A DNA stretch of 35,135 bases, from NCBI GenBank assembly GCA_023128035.1, contig JAGMES010000035.1, positions 1 to 35,135 of the forward strand. Reading direction: 5' to 3'. Position 1 is the first letter of the stretch. Every line of letters starts with the position of its first letter. Positions 25,115 through 33,221 of the stretch are shown piece by piece. Source of the stretch: Halanaerobiales bacterium. GTDB lineage: Bacteria; Bacillota_F; Halanaerobiia; DY22613. The position numbers were made by a program, and so were the translations under genes. The notes under the pieces were generated by a model that ran no database searches, was not told the origin of the DNA, and worked only from the letters and a program-made list of their open reading frames with translations.

Positions 25115-25154
25115 AATACCTTCTTTCCATGCTGGAAAGAAGGTATTTTTTTTT
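25115..25154 (+). terminator. Terminator of riboswitch 5
   Basis: AATACCTTCTTTCCA (25115-25129) pairs fully with TGGAAAGAAGGTATT (25132-25146), then more T to 25154. It is the likely cobalamin-controlled terminator 30 bases before the next gene. Confidence 0.9.
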
Positions 25155-25183
25155 AGTGAGATAGAATTTCGGAGGGGTTTACT

Positions 25184-26263
25184 TTGAATGATATTATTGC
25201 TGTGATTGGATTTGGTAGTAATCAGTCTCTATTAAAGGAAGTAAATGAGTTAATTGATCGATTTAAAATTAAATTTTTCCAGGGTGGAATTTTAAAAGAT
25301 AAGAAAGAACAGGAGAGTATCTTAGAATTTGTCAAAGCCAATTTACCTGAATCAATTGAGAAGAACTTTATTAAAAAACATTGTTCAGAGATTGTGAATA
25401 CATTAATGGATGCTGGAATCAATGAGAACTTAGAACGACGCTCGACAATCCGTATCTTTGGTGATCCACCAGGTACGTATGGAGCAGGTGTAGATCTTGC
25501 TTTAAAAGCGAGTGCCTGGAAGGATGAGAAAGACTTAGCTAAGATTTTTATCTACTTTTCCTCACATGCTTATGGAAAAGATTTATATGGTAAAAGATAC
25601 AGACATGAGTTTGTTGAGAATGTAAATCAGTCAAAGATCTCGTATGACCTTTCAAACTCAAAACGACTGGATATATTCTCCTGCAGTTTTGGTGCTTCTG
25701 TAAATGGAGGATTTTCATTGATCAAGAAAGTTATGAAAGGCAAAGAGATGAAACAGTATCATGGCTCTAGAGAAGATATTAATCAGATTAAAGTTAGTAC
25801 TTTGAAAGATAAAATAGAAGAATCACTTGAAAAAACTTTATTTAATCCTCTATGGAAAGAAACAGTTAAAGAAAAGGGGTATAGAGGAGCCAGTGAATTT
25901 ATGCAAAAAATGCAGAATATCTTTGAGTGGCAGTGTTTAACAGACAAACTTAATGATCACGATCTTGACCGATTGGTTGAAGAATATATCAATGATCCAG
26001 AGATGAGAGAATGGTTTAATCAGCATAACTATTTTGCAATCGAAGAGATTGCGAGAAGATTTTTAGAACTTCATCAACGGGGCAAATGGGAAGCTGATCC
26101 TGATATTTTAGACTCTTTAAAGATGAGTTATATCCAGATCGAGGGTAATCTCGAAGAGAATATTGGTGAGGCAAAAGGAGAGATACAGGGAGGAACTGTT
26201 GAGATCATCACTGATCGAGATATTAAGGAGTGGCAAGAAAAATTAAAAGAAATAGACATCTAA
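25184..26263 (+). CDS. Short CobN-like protein (C-terminal CobN domain only)
   Basis: A 359-residue protein whose residues ~80-340 match the C-terminal end of CobN: RIFGDPPGTYGAGVDLAL (about 88-105), then WKDEKDLAKIFIYFSSHAYG, SYDLSNSKRLDIFSCS, YHGSREDINQIKVSTLKD, NPLWKETVKEKGYRGASEF, MREWFNQHNYFAIEEIARRFLELHQRGKWEAD. Normal CobN has about 1200 residues, so most of the chelatase chain is absent. The first ~55 residues (MNDIIAVIGFGSNQS..., LLKEVNELIDRF) are not part of that domain and loosely recall a CobN N-terminus, as if a large internal segment had been lost in frame. The TTG start has GGAGGGG 6 bases upstream. It has its own promoter and cobalamin riboswitch and is followed by ChlI- and ChlD-type genes, its probable partners. 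It could be a remodelled chelatase subunit or a decaying one. Confidence 0.82.
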   Translation: MNDIIAVIGFGSNQSLLKEVNELIDRFKIKFFQGGILKDKKEQESILEFVKANLPESIEKNFIKKHCSEIVNTLMDAGINENLERRSTIRIFGDPPGTYGAGVDLALKASAWKDEKDLAKIFIYFSSHAYGKDLYGKRYRHEFVENVNQSKISYDLSNSKRLDIFSCSFGASVNGGFSLIKKVMKGKEMKQYHGSREDINQIKVSTLKDKIEESLEKTLFNPLWKETVKEKGYRGASEFMQKMQNIFEWQCLTDKLNDHDLDRLVEEYINDPEMREWFNQHNYFAIEEIARRFLELHQRGKWEADPDILDSLKMSYIQIEGNLEENIGEAKGEIQGGTVEIITDRDIKEWQEKLKEIDI

Positions 26264-26289
26264 AGTTATTTGAGAAAGGAAGATAAATC

Positions 26290-27216
26290 ATGGATACCAG
26301 AAAAAATATTTACCCATTTACTGCAATTGTCGGACAGGAGAAGATGAAGAAAGCTTTGATTTTAAATGTAATTAATTCGAAGATTGGTGGAGTTTTAATC
26401 CGTGGTGAAAAGGGAACAGCAAAATCTACTGCAGTACGTGCTCTGGCAGATCTTTTACCAGATAAAAAAGTGGTAGAGTTACCTGTGAGTAGTACTGAAG
26501 ATAGAGTTGCCGGAACTTTAGATATTGAACATACTTTAAAGACTGGTGAGAAACGGTTTGAACCAGGAGTACTTGCTGAAGCTGATGAAAATATTCTTTA
26601 TGTTGATGAAGTAAACCTTTTGGATGACCATATCGTTGATCTTTTGTTAGATGCTGCGGCTATGGGTGTTAATATTGTTGAACGGGAAGGTATCTCTTAT
26701 TCTCATCCAGCAAGATTTATTCTGGTAGGTACGATGAATCCTGAAGAAGGTGACTTACGTCCTCAACTCTTAGACCGTTTTGGATTAACTGTGGAAGTGA
26801 TTGGTGAACAGAACGTAAAAGATCGGGTTGAAGTTATTAAAAGAAGACTTGCTTTTGAAGAAAATCCAGAAGAGTTCTGTAATAGTTTTGAAAAAGAGCA
26901 AGAGAAATTGGTTAAAGATATTGAGAATGCCAGAGGACTTTTAGATAAAGTCCAGTTAAAAGATCAGTTATTGGAGCTTACAGCAGAGATTGCTGTTAAA
27001 ATGGGAGTTGATGGTCATAGAGCAGATATTACTATGATCAAAACTGCGAAAACATTAGCAGCTTTCAATCAAAGAACTGAAGTAACTGAACAGGATATAT
27101 TAGAAGCAGCAGAATTGGTCTTACCTCACAGAATGCGTAGAAAGCCATTTGAAGAGAGTTCCTTGAATATTGAACAACTTTCTCAGTGGATACGTGCACG
27201 TGCAGAGGAGGAATAA
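26290..27216 (+). CDS. chlI: AAA+ chelatase subunit, ChlI/BchI type
   Basis: A 308-residue AAA+ ATPase of the magnesium-chelatase I-subunit family: [16 protein letters not shown] at the N-terminus, Walker [10 protein letters not shown] (39-47), [13 protein letters not shown], Walker [41 protein letters not shown] (sensor and Arg-finger region), and [18 protein letters not shown]. In chelatases it forms ATP-hydrolysing rings that work with a D subunit on the large H/CobN subunit. It starts 26 bases after the mini-CobN gene with GAAAGGAAG before the ATG and precedes the D-type gene by 5 bases, so the three are one operon under riboswitch 5. No chlorophyll genes are nearby, so cobalt or another tetrapyrrole metal is more plausible than magnesium. 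Confidence 0.9.
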   Translation: MDTRKNIYPFTAIVGQEKMKKALILNVINSKIGGVLIRGEKGTAKSTAVRALADLLPDKKVVELPVSSTEDRVAGTLDIEHTLKTGEKRFEPGVLAEADENILYVDEVNLLDDHIVDLLLDAAAMGVNIVEREGISYSHPARFILVGTMNPEEGDLRPQLLDRFGLTVEVIGEQNVKDRVEVIKRRLAFEENPEEFCNSFEKEQEKLVKDIENARGLLDKVQLKDQLLELTAEIAVKMGVDGHRADITMIKTAKTLAAFNQRTEVTEQDILEAAELVLPHRMRRKPFEESSLNIEQLSQWIRARAEEE

Positions 27217-27221
27217 GATAG

Positions 27222-29138
27222 ATGGAAAATGTTATTTTTCCTTTTTCGGCGATAGTTGGTCAGGAGGAAGTAAAAAAGGCACTGATTTTAAATTTGATCT
27301 CTCCGAAAATTGGTGGTGTACTCCTTTGTGGTGAGAAGGGGACAGCAAAATCTACGATTGTTCGTTCTCTTACTCAGCTATATTTTGGTTTAAAAGTTGT
27401 AACCCTTCCATTGAATGCAACAGAAGATCGTGTTGTTGGAACTCTTCATATTGAAAAGGCTTTAAAGGAAGGAAAGAAAGTTTTTGAACCTGGAATTTTA
27501 GCAGAGGCACACAAAAATATTCTCTATATTGATGAAGTAAATCTTCTCTCCAGTTCAATCATGAATACGATTTTAGATGTAGCATCTTCAGGCATAAATC
27601 GAGTGGAAAGGGAAGGTTTATCAAGTTCTCATCCGGCTTCGTTTATTCTTGTTGGTTCGATGAATCCTGAAGAAGGAGAGATTAAACCTCAGTTATTGGA
27701 TCGGTTTGGCTTTTTTGTTGAAGTAAAAGGGTCAGAGAAGGTAAGTGCCCGGATGGAGATTGTTAAAAAGAGATTAGATTTTGAAGAAGATCCAGCCTTA
27801 TTTTCTGAAAGATATCGAAATGAGGAAGAGAAACTCTATCAGAATATATTAAAGGCTCAGGAACAATTGAAAAAGGTAAAAATCTCAGAAGGACTTTTAC
27901 AGGTAATCGCTGAGTTAAATCTAGAGGCTTTTGTGGCAGGTCATCGTGGTGATATAGTGATGGCGGAAGCGGCTAAGGCATTGGCAGCTTATAAAGGTAG
28001 AGATCAGGTTCTTTTAGATGATGTAAAAGAGATTGCTTCTTTGGTATTATCTCATCGCTGGAGAAAATCACCTGTGAATACTCCAGATATGGAAGAAGAT
28101 TATGAAGAAGAGAAAAATGACAAAGAACCACAAGAAGAGAATCAATCTCAGGAGCAAGAGCAAAATGAACCTTCTAAATCTGAGGAATTAGATCTTCCAC
28201 CACAATCTGAATTAAATGAGACTGAGCAAAATGAGAAGGACGAGAAAGAAGAATCACCTCTACCACCAATAGATCTACCAGAAGAGGAAGACCAGATCTT
28301 TGAAATTGGTGATCCTTTTAAAGCAAGGGATATATTAAAACCTTTAATGGATCATCAGATTCGAAATCAGGGGAGTGGACGAAGGAGTAAGACAAGAACT
28401 CAGGCGAAGATGGGGCGTTATGTGAAGTATCGTTTACCAAAAGGTAAAGTAAAAGATATTGCACTTGATGCTACTTTAAGAGCTGCTGCTCCTTTTCAAA
28501 GAATTCGCGATAAAAATGGTATGGCTGTTTCGATTCATAGTGAGGATATTCGTGAGAAGGTCAGAGAAAAAAGGGTTGGAAATACGATTTTATTTTTGGT
28601 AGACGTCAGTGGTTCGATGGGAGTTCAAAAACGGATGAAAGCTGCCAAAGGAGCGATCTTTTCTCTCTTACATAATGCTTATCAAAAACGTGATACAGTA
28701 GGTATGATGACTTTTCGCGGAAAGCAAGCAGAAGTTGTCTTACCACCAACTCGAAGTGTAGATTTGGCCTATAAATGTCTAAAGGAGTTACCAGCCGGTG
28801 GAAAAACACCATTGGCTTTAGCTTTGAATCGTTCAGTAGAGTTGATGAAAGCCATGCGTGTAAAAGATGAAGAGATTATTCCGGTGGTTATCTTGATCTC
28901 AGATGGTCGAACTAATGTAGCATTAAAAGGAAAAGATCCTTTAGAAGATGTAATCAATATTGCAAAACAGGCAGCAAATGAAAAGATTCAGTTTGTTGTG
29001 GTAGATACAGAGACTGGGTTTATTAAATTAGGACTTGCTAAAAAGATTGCTGAAGAGTTACAGGGTTTTTATGTTAGATTAGAAGATATATATGATGGGG
29101 AGTTGGCGACAACCTTGAAATGGGTATTGGAGAATTAA
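27222..29138 (+). CDS. chlD: Chelatase D-type subunit: AAA+ domain, acidic linker, VWA domain
   Basis: A 638-residue protein. The N-terminal AAA+ domain resembles the neighbouring I subunit (Walker [10 protein letters not shown] at 37-45, [28 protein letters not shown]) and keeps its P-loop. A very acidic, Glu/Gln/Pro-rich linker lies at about residues 288-360. A basic stretch follows, then a von Willebrand A domain with the MIDAS motif DVSGSMG (461-467) and GKTPLALAL. The D subunit links the I-ring to the metal-inserting subunit. It starts 5 bases after chlI. The likely partner is the short CobN-like protein at 25184 or a CobN encoded elsewhere. Confidence 0.9.
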   Translation: MENVIFPFSAIVGQEEVKKALILNLISPKIGGVLLCGEKGTAKSTIVRSLTQLYFGLKVVTLPLNATEDRVVGTLHIEKALKEGKKVFEPGILAEAHKNILYIDEVNLLSSSIMNTILDVASSGINRVEREGLSSSHPASFILVGSMNPEEGEIKPQLLDRFGFFVEVKGSEKVSARMEIVKKRLDFEEDPALFSERYRNEEEKLYQNILKAQEQLKKVKISEGLLQVIAELNLEAFVAGHRGDIVMAEAAKALAAYKGRDQVLLDDVKEIASLVLSHRWRKSPVNTPDMEEDYEEEKNDKEPQEENQSQEQEQNEPSKSEELDLPPQSELNETEQNEKDEKEESPLPPIDLPEEEDQIFEIGDPFKARDILKPLMDHQIRNQGSGRRSKTRTQAKMGRYVKYRLPKGKVKDIALDATLRAAAPFQRIRDKNGMAVSIHSEDIREKVREKRVGNTILFLVDVSGSMGVQKRMKAAKGAIFSLLHNAYQKRDTVGMMTFRGKQAEVVLPPTRSVDLAYKCLKELPAGGKTPLALALNRSVELMKAMRVKDEEIIPVVILISDGRTNVALKGKDPLEDVINIAKQAANEKIQFVVVDTETGFIKLGLAKKIAEELQGFYVRLEDIYDGELATTLKWVLEN

Positions 29139-29159
29139 TCTAACATTAAGGGGTGTTTT

Positions 29160-29231
29160 ATGAATCTAAAATATCTTTCAATTATTAGATGGTTGGCAAA
29201 AATTTTAAGTATTTTATCTGTTGGTTTTTGA
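29160..29231 (+). pseudogene. 23-codon hydrophobic peptide, probable truncated membrane-protein gene
   Basis: An ATG with AAGGGG upstream opens MNLKYLSIIRWLAKILSILS, ending VGF then TGA. It reads like the first helix of a small membrane protein that has been cut off; no continuation is recognised in any frame, and the following ~60 bases before the next promoter are stop-rich. It could be a functional small peptide, but truncation seems more likely. Confidence 0.35.
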
Positions 29232-29296
29232 GCCAAATAGTATCTAATAAATGATGATTATGGAAATGTATGATTAAGCGGTTATCTTTAAAGGTA

Positions 29297-29325
29297 TTGA
29301 CAATTTACCTTTGGTGAGTTACAAT
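29297..29325 (+). promoter_or_regulatory. Promoter for riboswitch 6 and btuB
   Basis: Consensus TTGACA (29297-29302), 17-base spacer, TACAAT (29320-29325), 73 bases before the aptamer. Confidence 0.72.
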
Positions 29326-29398
29326 AGTTATGGGTATGTAAAGGATATGTTAATGATAAAAAATATCATAAAATGTTATTAATAAAAAACTGAATAAC

Positions 29399-29570
29399 TT
29401 ACTAGGTGCTCTTAGTTTTGCTAAGGGAGAATAGGGAATCAGGTGAAAATCCTGAGCGGGTCCGCCACTGTAATTAGCGCGAGTTGGCTCTTTTTTACCA
29501 CTTTGATCAGATAAGATCAGGGGAAGGTTGAGTCCAAACTAAGCTATAAGTCAGTAGACCTGCCTGGTAA
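29399..29570 (+). ncRNA. Cobalamin riboswitch 6, upstream of btuB
   Basis: P1 TTACTAGG/CCTGGTAA (29399-29406 with 29563-29570), AGGGAATCAGGTGAAAATCC, core GAGCGGGTCCGCCACTGTAA, a GGGGAAGG element near 29520, and the B12 box AAGTCAGTAGACCTGCC. It belongs to a different sequence subtype from the other five (GCGGGTCCGCCACTG rather than CAGCCCCCGCTACTG), so it was not copied from them. Confidence 0.94.
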
Positions 29571-29623
29571 GTATAATTAATCAATATCTTCGAGACAAGA
29601 TAGAGTTAAGTTGGATAACTATG

Positions 29624-29653
29624 CCTAGCTCTATTTCGAGCTAGGTTTTTTTT
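29624..29653 (+). terminator. Terminator of riboswitch 6
   Basis: CCTAGCTC (29624-29631), loop TATTTC, GAGCTAGG (29638-29645), then eight T. Controlled premature termination before btuB is the likely mechanism. Confidence 0.92.
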
Positions 29654-29734
29654 ATAATTTTTTAAAAGGAGGGTGTGGGGATTTAAAAAACTTAAGATTT
29701 ATAATTATTTGAAGAATGAAACGGAGGAAAAATA

Positions 29735-31555
29735 ATGAAAACAAGATTTTTAGTATTTTTATTTATGGCATTGATTTTAGTTAACTGCATAGTAGATTCG
29801 AATACTTTTGCTAATGAGGATCTATTTCTTTTGGATGAGGTTGTTGTAATTGGCTCAAATTATTCTGAAATATTATCTAATTCTGTAGTAAGTGTTGAAG
29901 TTATTACTGAAGAAGATATTATGAGAAAAAATGCAGAGAATGTCGCAGATGTACTCGAGGATGTTGCTGGTGTAATAATTAATAATTATGGAGATTTGGC
30001 AGGTTTAAAGACAATAAGCATTCGTGGTTCAAACGCAAGTCAGGTATTAGTTTTACTTGATGGACAGGTTTTAAATAACCCACAAAGTGGAGTGGTTGAT
30101 TTAGGACAAATTGCTATAGAGCAAATAGAAAAAATAGAGATTTTACGTGGGCCAGCTTCCATAATATATGGAGCAAATGCTTTAGGTGGGGTAATCAATA
30201 TTATTACTAAAACTGGATCCGAAGAAGTTGCAACTAGCGTTAATGTAAATTATGGTACATCTAATACTAAAAAAATAAATGTTGGTCTTAGAGGTAGTAC
30301 CGAAGAAATTAAATATAATGTGTCGGCATTGTTAAAAAATTCTGACGGAGATAGAGAAAATAACGATTTAAACCAGATTAATTTATCTGCAAAGTTAAAT
30401 TATATACTAGACAACTATCTTGATATGATCTTATCTGTTCAATATAATAAATCAGATTTTGGAGTACCTGGATCTACTAGTTGGGCAACTCCTAATGCAA
30501 GACAAAATGATAAAGATTTAAACATTAATGTTCAGTTGAACAGAAAGACAGAAGATTCTGATTTAAAAGTAATTGTGCATACCAATAAGCATACAAATAC
30601 ATATGATAACCCTGATGCGTGGGGGTATACTGGTCCAAGTGAACATGTTACAAATACCATTGGTTTAAACGGAGCTAAAACTGATTATTTTAATGATCAT
30701 ACTTTAAGTTATGGTGCGAAAGTTGAAAGATATTATATCGATAGTACTGAAAATGGTAAACATAATCGTTCTGAAACTGGTTTATATGTGCAGGATGAAT
30801 GGACTGGAATTGATTCTTTGAAAGTTGTTGCTGGGTGTCGTTATGATTATCATGAACTTTTTGGATCTCAATTAACTCCTAGAGTGGGAACAATCTATAC
30901 TATTAATCCAAATATGAATATTCGTTTTTCAGTAGGTAAAGCTTATCGTACCCCAACATTTAATGATTTATATTGGCCATCTGACGGTTTCACAGAAGGA
31001 AACCCTGATTTAAATTCTGAGACTGCAGTATCCTATGAAGTTGGTGGAAGATATATAAATGATTCCTATAAAGTTGAATTGATTTACTTTAATAAAGATG
31101 TAAAAGATTTAATTAATTGGACTATGGATAATGATTTTGTATATAGACCACATAACATTAATTCTGCAAAAATTAACGGAATGGAAGTTGGCTTAACTGG
31201 TACAATAGTGGAGAATTTAGAAGCAGGTTTAAGTTATCTTTATTTAAAAGCAAAAGATGCTGACACAGATGAAAGATTAAATTATAGACCTTTGCATACA
31301 GTAAATATTGATTTTACCTATGCTACTAATTTTATTGATTTTGGTTTGAATGGAAAACTGGTATCTGATCGCACAAATGATTTAAAAGATTACGTTACTC
31401 TTGATGGTAAAATTAGTAAAAACATTGTAGTTTCTGGTTACAATCTTGACATAGCTTTATCCATTATCAATATCTTAGATAAAGAATATGAAGTATTAGT
31501 TGGTTATCCAATGCCTGGTCGTAGTATTAATCTTGAGATTGGTAGTAAGTTTTAG
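29735..31555 (+). CDS. btuB: TonB-dependent outer-membrane receptor, BtuB-type
   Basis: A 606-residue TonB-dependent receptor. It has a signal peptide (residues 1 to about 26), then a TonB-box-like LLDEVVVIGS. The plug domain includes VADVLEDVAGVIINNYGDLAGLKTISIRGSNASQVLVLLDGQVLN (about 69-113, read in parts) and IEKIEILRGPASIIYGANALGGVINIITK; the beta-barrel follows with a final strand ending in Phe (SINLEIGSKF), the usual outer-membrane assembly signal. Its size matches BtuB. The upstream cobalamin riboswitch supports cobalamin or another corrinoid as ligand. GGAGGAAAAATA precedes ATG 29735. Its presence shows that the cell has an outer membrane despite the Firmicute-like sequence. Confidence 0.92.
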   Translation: MKTRFLVFLFMALILVNCIVDSNTFANEDLFLLDEVVVIGSNYSEILSNSVVSVEVITEEDIMRKNAENVADVLEDVAGVIINNYGDLAGLKTISIRGSNASQVLVLLDGQVLNNPQSGVVDLGQIAIEQIEKIEILRGPASIIYGANALGGVINIITKTGSEEVATSVNVNYGTSNTKKINVGLRGSTEEIKYNVSALLKNSDGDRENNDLNQINLSAKLNYILDNYLDMILSVQYNKSDFGVPGSTSWATPNARQNDKDLNINVQLNRKTEDSDLKVIVHTNKHTNTYDNPDAWGYTGPSEHVTNTIGLNGAKTDYFNDHTLSYGAKVERYYIDSTENGKHNRSETGLYVQDEWTGIDSLKVVAGCRYDYHELFGSQLTPRVGTIYTINPNMNIRFSVGKAYRTPTFNDLYWPSDGFTEGNPDLNSETAVSYEVGGRYINDSYKVELIYFNKDVKDLINWTMDNDFVYRPHNINSAKINGMEVGLTGTIVENLEAGLSYLYLKAKDADTDERLNYRPLHTVNIDFTYATNFIDFGLNGKLVSDRTNDLKDYVTLDGKISKNIVVSGYNLDIALSIINILDKEYEVLVGYPMPGRSINLEIGSKF

Positions 31556-31560
31556 AACTT

Positions 31561-31652
31561 TTTAACGACATTTCAGAAGGGGAAGTCTCTCTCCTCTAAA
31601 GGTGGGGGTCCACTTCTTAAAGGGGCAAAATCCCCCTTCTGAAGTCGTTAAA
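31561..31652. repeat. 92-bp inverted-repeat element (MITE- or PATE-like)
   Basis: The left end TTTAACGACATTTCAGAAGGGG (31561-31582) is mirrored by CCCCTTCTGAAGTCGTTAAA (31633-31652), with only a two-base difference in spacing; the inside contains further stem-forming GGTGGGGGTCC. It has no coding frame. A second, half copy lies at 13085-13110. The size and paired ends fit a small non-autonomous mobile element. As a transcript it would form a long hairpin between btuB and tonB. Confidence 0.75.
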
Positions 31653-31657
31653 ATTAA

Positions 31658-31682
31658 GAGGTAATAACGTAGTTATTACCTC
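31658..31682. terminator. Hairpin between btuB and tonB
   Basis: GAGGTAATAAC (31658-31668) and GTTATTACCTC (31672-31682) form a perfect 11-bp stem with a 3-base loop. No strong T run follows, so it may be an mRNA-processing or stability element or a weak terminator. Confidence 0.5.
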
Positions 31683-31710
31683 AACTTTAAAGGAAGATGG
31701 GAAATATAAA

Positions 31711-32730
31711 ATGAAAAACTTTAAAAATTATTTAGGAACCAGTGGCACATTGAAAAAATTTATTTTTATATCATTTATTTTGCATCTAATTATTTTTATT
31801 ATATCGAGTAATATCAATATAAAAAAAGATGATAGTACTGATGAAGAGATGGCAAAATATCAAGTAAGTTTACTTTTTTTTGAATCGTCATTGGTTCCTG
31901 TTCCATCTTCTAATAATAATGTTAAAAAAGAAATAAAGGAAGAAAAAGAGATTGAGAAGGTAGAAGAGTTAGAACCTGAGGTTGATGAAAAAATAAAAGA
32001 GGAAGAAGTAATAGAGTTAGAAGAAGAAAAAGAGACAGAGAAGGTAGAAAAGTTAGAACCTGAGGTTGATGAAGAAATAAAAGAGGAAGAAGTAATAGAG
32101 TTAGAAGAAGAAAAAGAGACTGAGAAGGTAGAAAAGTTAAAACCTGAGGTTGAAGAAATGATAAATGAGAAAGAAGTAGCAGAGTTCAAGACTGTACAGG
32201 ATAAAGAAAATGAAGAGATAAAAAAAGTGAAAATAAAAGAAAAAATATTGAAGGTAAAGGATGAAATAGTCGAAGAAATTAAACAAATAGAAGATGAAGT
32301 AAATAAAGAAGTAAATGAAAAAGTTATAGAAGAACCAAATAAGAGCGAAATAGCGCAAAAAAATAAATCAGAGTGTAATAAAGAAGATAAAGAAGATACT
32401 ATTGAAAATAAAGATATTAGTAGAATAGATTTAACAGAGCAATATAATAATGAAAAGGTTACTCCTCCTAGTTTGGTAAATTACACTAAGCCTGAATATC
32501 CAAAAAACTTAAAAAAAAGAAAAATACAAGGTAGAGTAGTGGTAAAAGCCCTTGTTGATATAAAGGGAAGAGTTATTGAAGAGAAAATTTTTAAATCGTC
32601 AGGATATAAGCAGTTTGATAATGCTGCACTAAAGGCTGTAAATGAATGGAAATTTGTACCTGCTGAAATAAGTGGACAAAAAGTCGAATCATGGATTCTA
32701 ATACCAGTACGTTTTACACTAAATTCGTAG
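31711..32730 (+). CDS. tonB: TonB energy-transducing protein
   Basis: A 339-residue TonB. It has an N-terminal membrane anchor (about residues 17-33, FIFISFILHLIIFIISS), a very long Glu/Lys-rich periplasmic spanner (about 65-235) in place of the usual Pro-Glu/Pro-Lys region, and a C-terminal TonB domain with PEYPKNLKKRKIQGRVVVKA, VDIKGRVIEEKIFKSSGY, FDNAALKAVNEWKFVPA, ending IPVRFTL. It transmits inner-membrane energy to receptors such as the BtuB encoded upstream. No exbB or exbD gene is in the window. GGAAGATGGG precedes the ATG. The spanner contains tandem repeats and may form a coiled or extended helix. Confidence 0.92.
   Translation: MKNFKNYLGTSGTLKKFIFISFILHLIIFIISSNINIKKDDSTDEEMAKYQVSLLFFESSLVPVPSSNNNVKKEIKEEKEIEKVEELEPEVDEKIKEEEVIELEEEKETEKVEKLEPEVDEEIKEEEVIELEEEKETEKVEKLKPEVEEMINEKEVAEFKTVQDKENEEIKKVKIKEKILKVKDEIVEEIKQIEDEVNKEVNEKVIEEPNKSEIAQKNKSECNKEDKEDTIENKDISRIDLTEQYNNEKVTPPSLVNYTKPEYPKNLKKRKIQGRVVVKALVDIKGRVIEEKIFKSSGYKQFDNAALKAVNEWKFVPAEISGQKVESWILIPVRFTLNS
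31954..32205 (+). repeat. 84-bp (28-residue) tandem repeat in tonB
   Basis: The unit starting GAGAAGGTAGAA recurs at 31954, 32038 and 32122, an exact 84-base period. The first two copies are nearly identical; the third diverges after about 45 bases. In protein, EKVEKLEPEVDEEIKEEEVI is the core. Copy number could vary by slippage without changing frame, tuning the length of the TonB spanner. Confidence 0.85.
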
Positions 32731-32826
32731 ATTCATGAAGTGATGATAGATGAAGGTTATTCGGAAAAAAACGCTGATGTTGTCACAGAAATATTGAGGA
32801 AATTGGATTAATAGCTAAGTTGATTA

Positions 32827-32857
32827 TAAACCAGAGTAGATGAATTGCTCTGGTTTA
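32827..32857. terminator. Hairpin terminator after tonB
   Basis: TAAACCAGAG (32827-32836) and CTCTGGTTTA (32848-32857) form a perfect 10-bp stem followed by TACTTTA. The stretch from tonB to the next NRPS piece (32731-33221) holds this, a second hairpin and short stop-rich frames, including a 26-codon run directly after tonB (32731-32811, IHEVMIDEGYSEKNADVVTE) that may be a gene remnant; no supported gene is seen. Confidence 0.7.
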
Positions 32858-33063
32858 TACTTTATCATAAATTGCTATCGTTTTGGGATTTCTTCATTAA
32901 CCTGTGTAATTGATAAAGATTCTATTAAAGGGAAGAAACTATGCAAAGTAAATTAAAGCGATAGTGTTACTTGTAAAAGATATAAACAAATCAATATGAT
33001 TTAGATGGTCATGTTATAGAAATCTGTGAAGAAATTCTAAATTAATATCACATATAGTGTAAA

Positions 33064-33107
33064 AAAATCCATCTTATCTAAGATTAATTTCAGATAAGAT
33101 GGATTTT
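33064..33107. terminator. Long bidirectional hairpin
   Basis: AAAATCCATCTTATCT (33064-33079) and AGATAAGATGGATTTT (33092-33107) form a perfect 16-bp stem with a 12-base loop. The A-rich and T-rich flanks allow termination in either direction. Confidence 0.75.
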
Positions 33108-33221
33108 CATTTTAGAGAAATTATTGACCAGCGGAATAATGTGATATATAATAAAAGAGTAAAATTATAATTAAATTATATAATGTAAAATATTTATTAA
33201 ATATCAGTATTTCAACCTAAA

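Noticed and set aside
31860..32358. Open frames on the - strand opposite tonB rich in Ser or Phe
   Set aside because: They are the antisense of the Glu/Lys-rich repeats; composition and lack of ribosome binding sites show that they are not genes.
32731..33221. Short in-frame run after tonB (IHEVMIDEGYSEKNADVVTE) and a tail near 33000 ending EICEEILN
   Set aside because: Too short, without starts or ribosome binding sites; possibly gene remnants but no family could be assigned.
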